7,162 bases of DNA, taken from Acidobacteriota bacterium. Its GTDB lineage: Bacteria; Acidobacteriota; Vicinamibacteria; Vicinamibacterales; CAVVIG01. The notes beneath the pieces are model-generated. The model did no database searches. It saw only the letters and a list, made by a program, of their open reading frames with translations, and was not told the DNA's origin. Positions 7,081 to 7,162 of the stretch are shown here, one piece after another. The DNA lies in assembly GCA_003222455.1 (NCBI GenBank), contig QHWF01000335.1:1-7162 (forward strand), read 5' to 3'. Made by a program: the position numbers and the translations under genes. Position 1 is the first letter of the stretch, and each line of letters begins with the position of its first letter.

Positions 7081-7162
7081 GTCGGGACCACGCGAGAAAT
7101 CGAGACAGCTCAGCTAGTTGGCCGGACGCCTGCCAAAAATTGCTGTCCCGATACGGACGAGC
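7081..7162. other. Right-edge intergenic DNA with a spaced inverted repeat
   Basis: No gene was recognised. TCGGGAC at 7082-7088 and GTCCCGA at 7145-7151 are inverted with 56 bp between them, and an A/T-rich CAAAAATTG (7134-7142) lies just before the right arm. This may be the edge of another palindromic element continuing beyond the window. Confidence 0.4.

Overview
The window looks like a piece of a GC-rich bacterial chromosome, most likely an acidobacterium of the Vicinamibacteria type. That assignment is inferred from the gene content, the lepA-lepB and divIVA-yggU-hutI gene orders, a secreted CBM9-like/DUF5916-type protein, and the many small intergenic repeat arrays. No marker search was possible. 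No tRNA, rRNA or CRISPR array was seen.

Layout. Positions 1-256 (minus strand) hold the N-terminus of a secreted CBM9-like protein that runs off the left edge. After a 264-bp divergent intergenic region, the plus strand carries lepA (521-2355, frameshifted), lepB (2466-3170) and a small membrane-anchored protein resembling DUF4845 (3173-3520). This is the classic translation GTPase plus signal peptidase I neighbourhood. The right half is on the minus strand and is transcribed toward lepB: divIVA (6907-6420, frameshifted), yggU/DUF167 (6241-5951), hutI (5949-4642) and a cyclodeaminase of the FTCD_C family (4427-3804). HutI makes formiminoglutamate from imidazolonepropionate. The cyclodeaminase would recover the formimino carbon as methenyl-tetrahydrofolate and ammonia, so the two form the end of a histidine-to-folate route. 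The formiminotransferase step and the earlier Hut enzymes are not in the window.

Two otherwise well-conserved genes are broken. lepA has an exact 23-bp tandem duplication between the P-loop region and switch I. Removing one copy restores a normal 603-residue EF4. divIVA changes frame inside its coiled coil and appears to have lost about 50 bp there. Both could be assembly errors or real lesions.

The most unusual content is intergenic. Almost every gap holds a different repeat: a 7-bp array (2361-2450), a 23-bp array (3528-3680), two copies of a dispersed palindrome (3701-3781 and 6306-6379), a 13-bp array of small palindromes (6951-7080), and a REP/BIME-like cluster (4466-4645). The cluster has four GTAG-headed hairpin units, two in each orientation, and the outer GTAG head supplies the TAG stop codon of hutI. 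No previously undescribed multi-gene system is evident. The REP-like cluster is the best candidate for follow-up.
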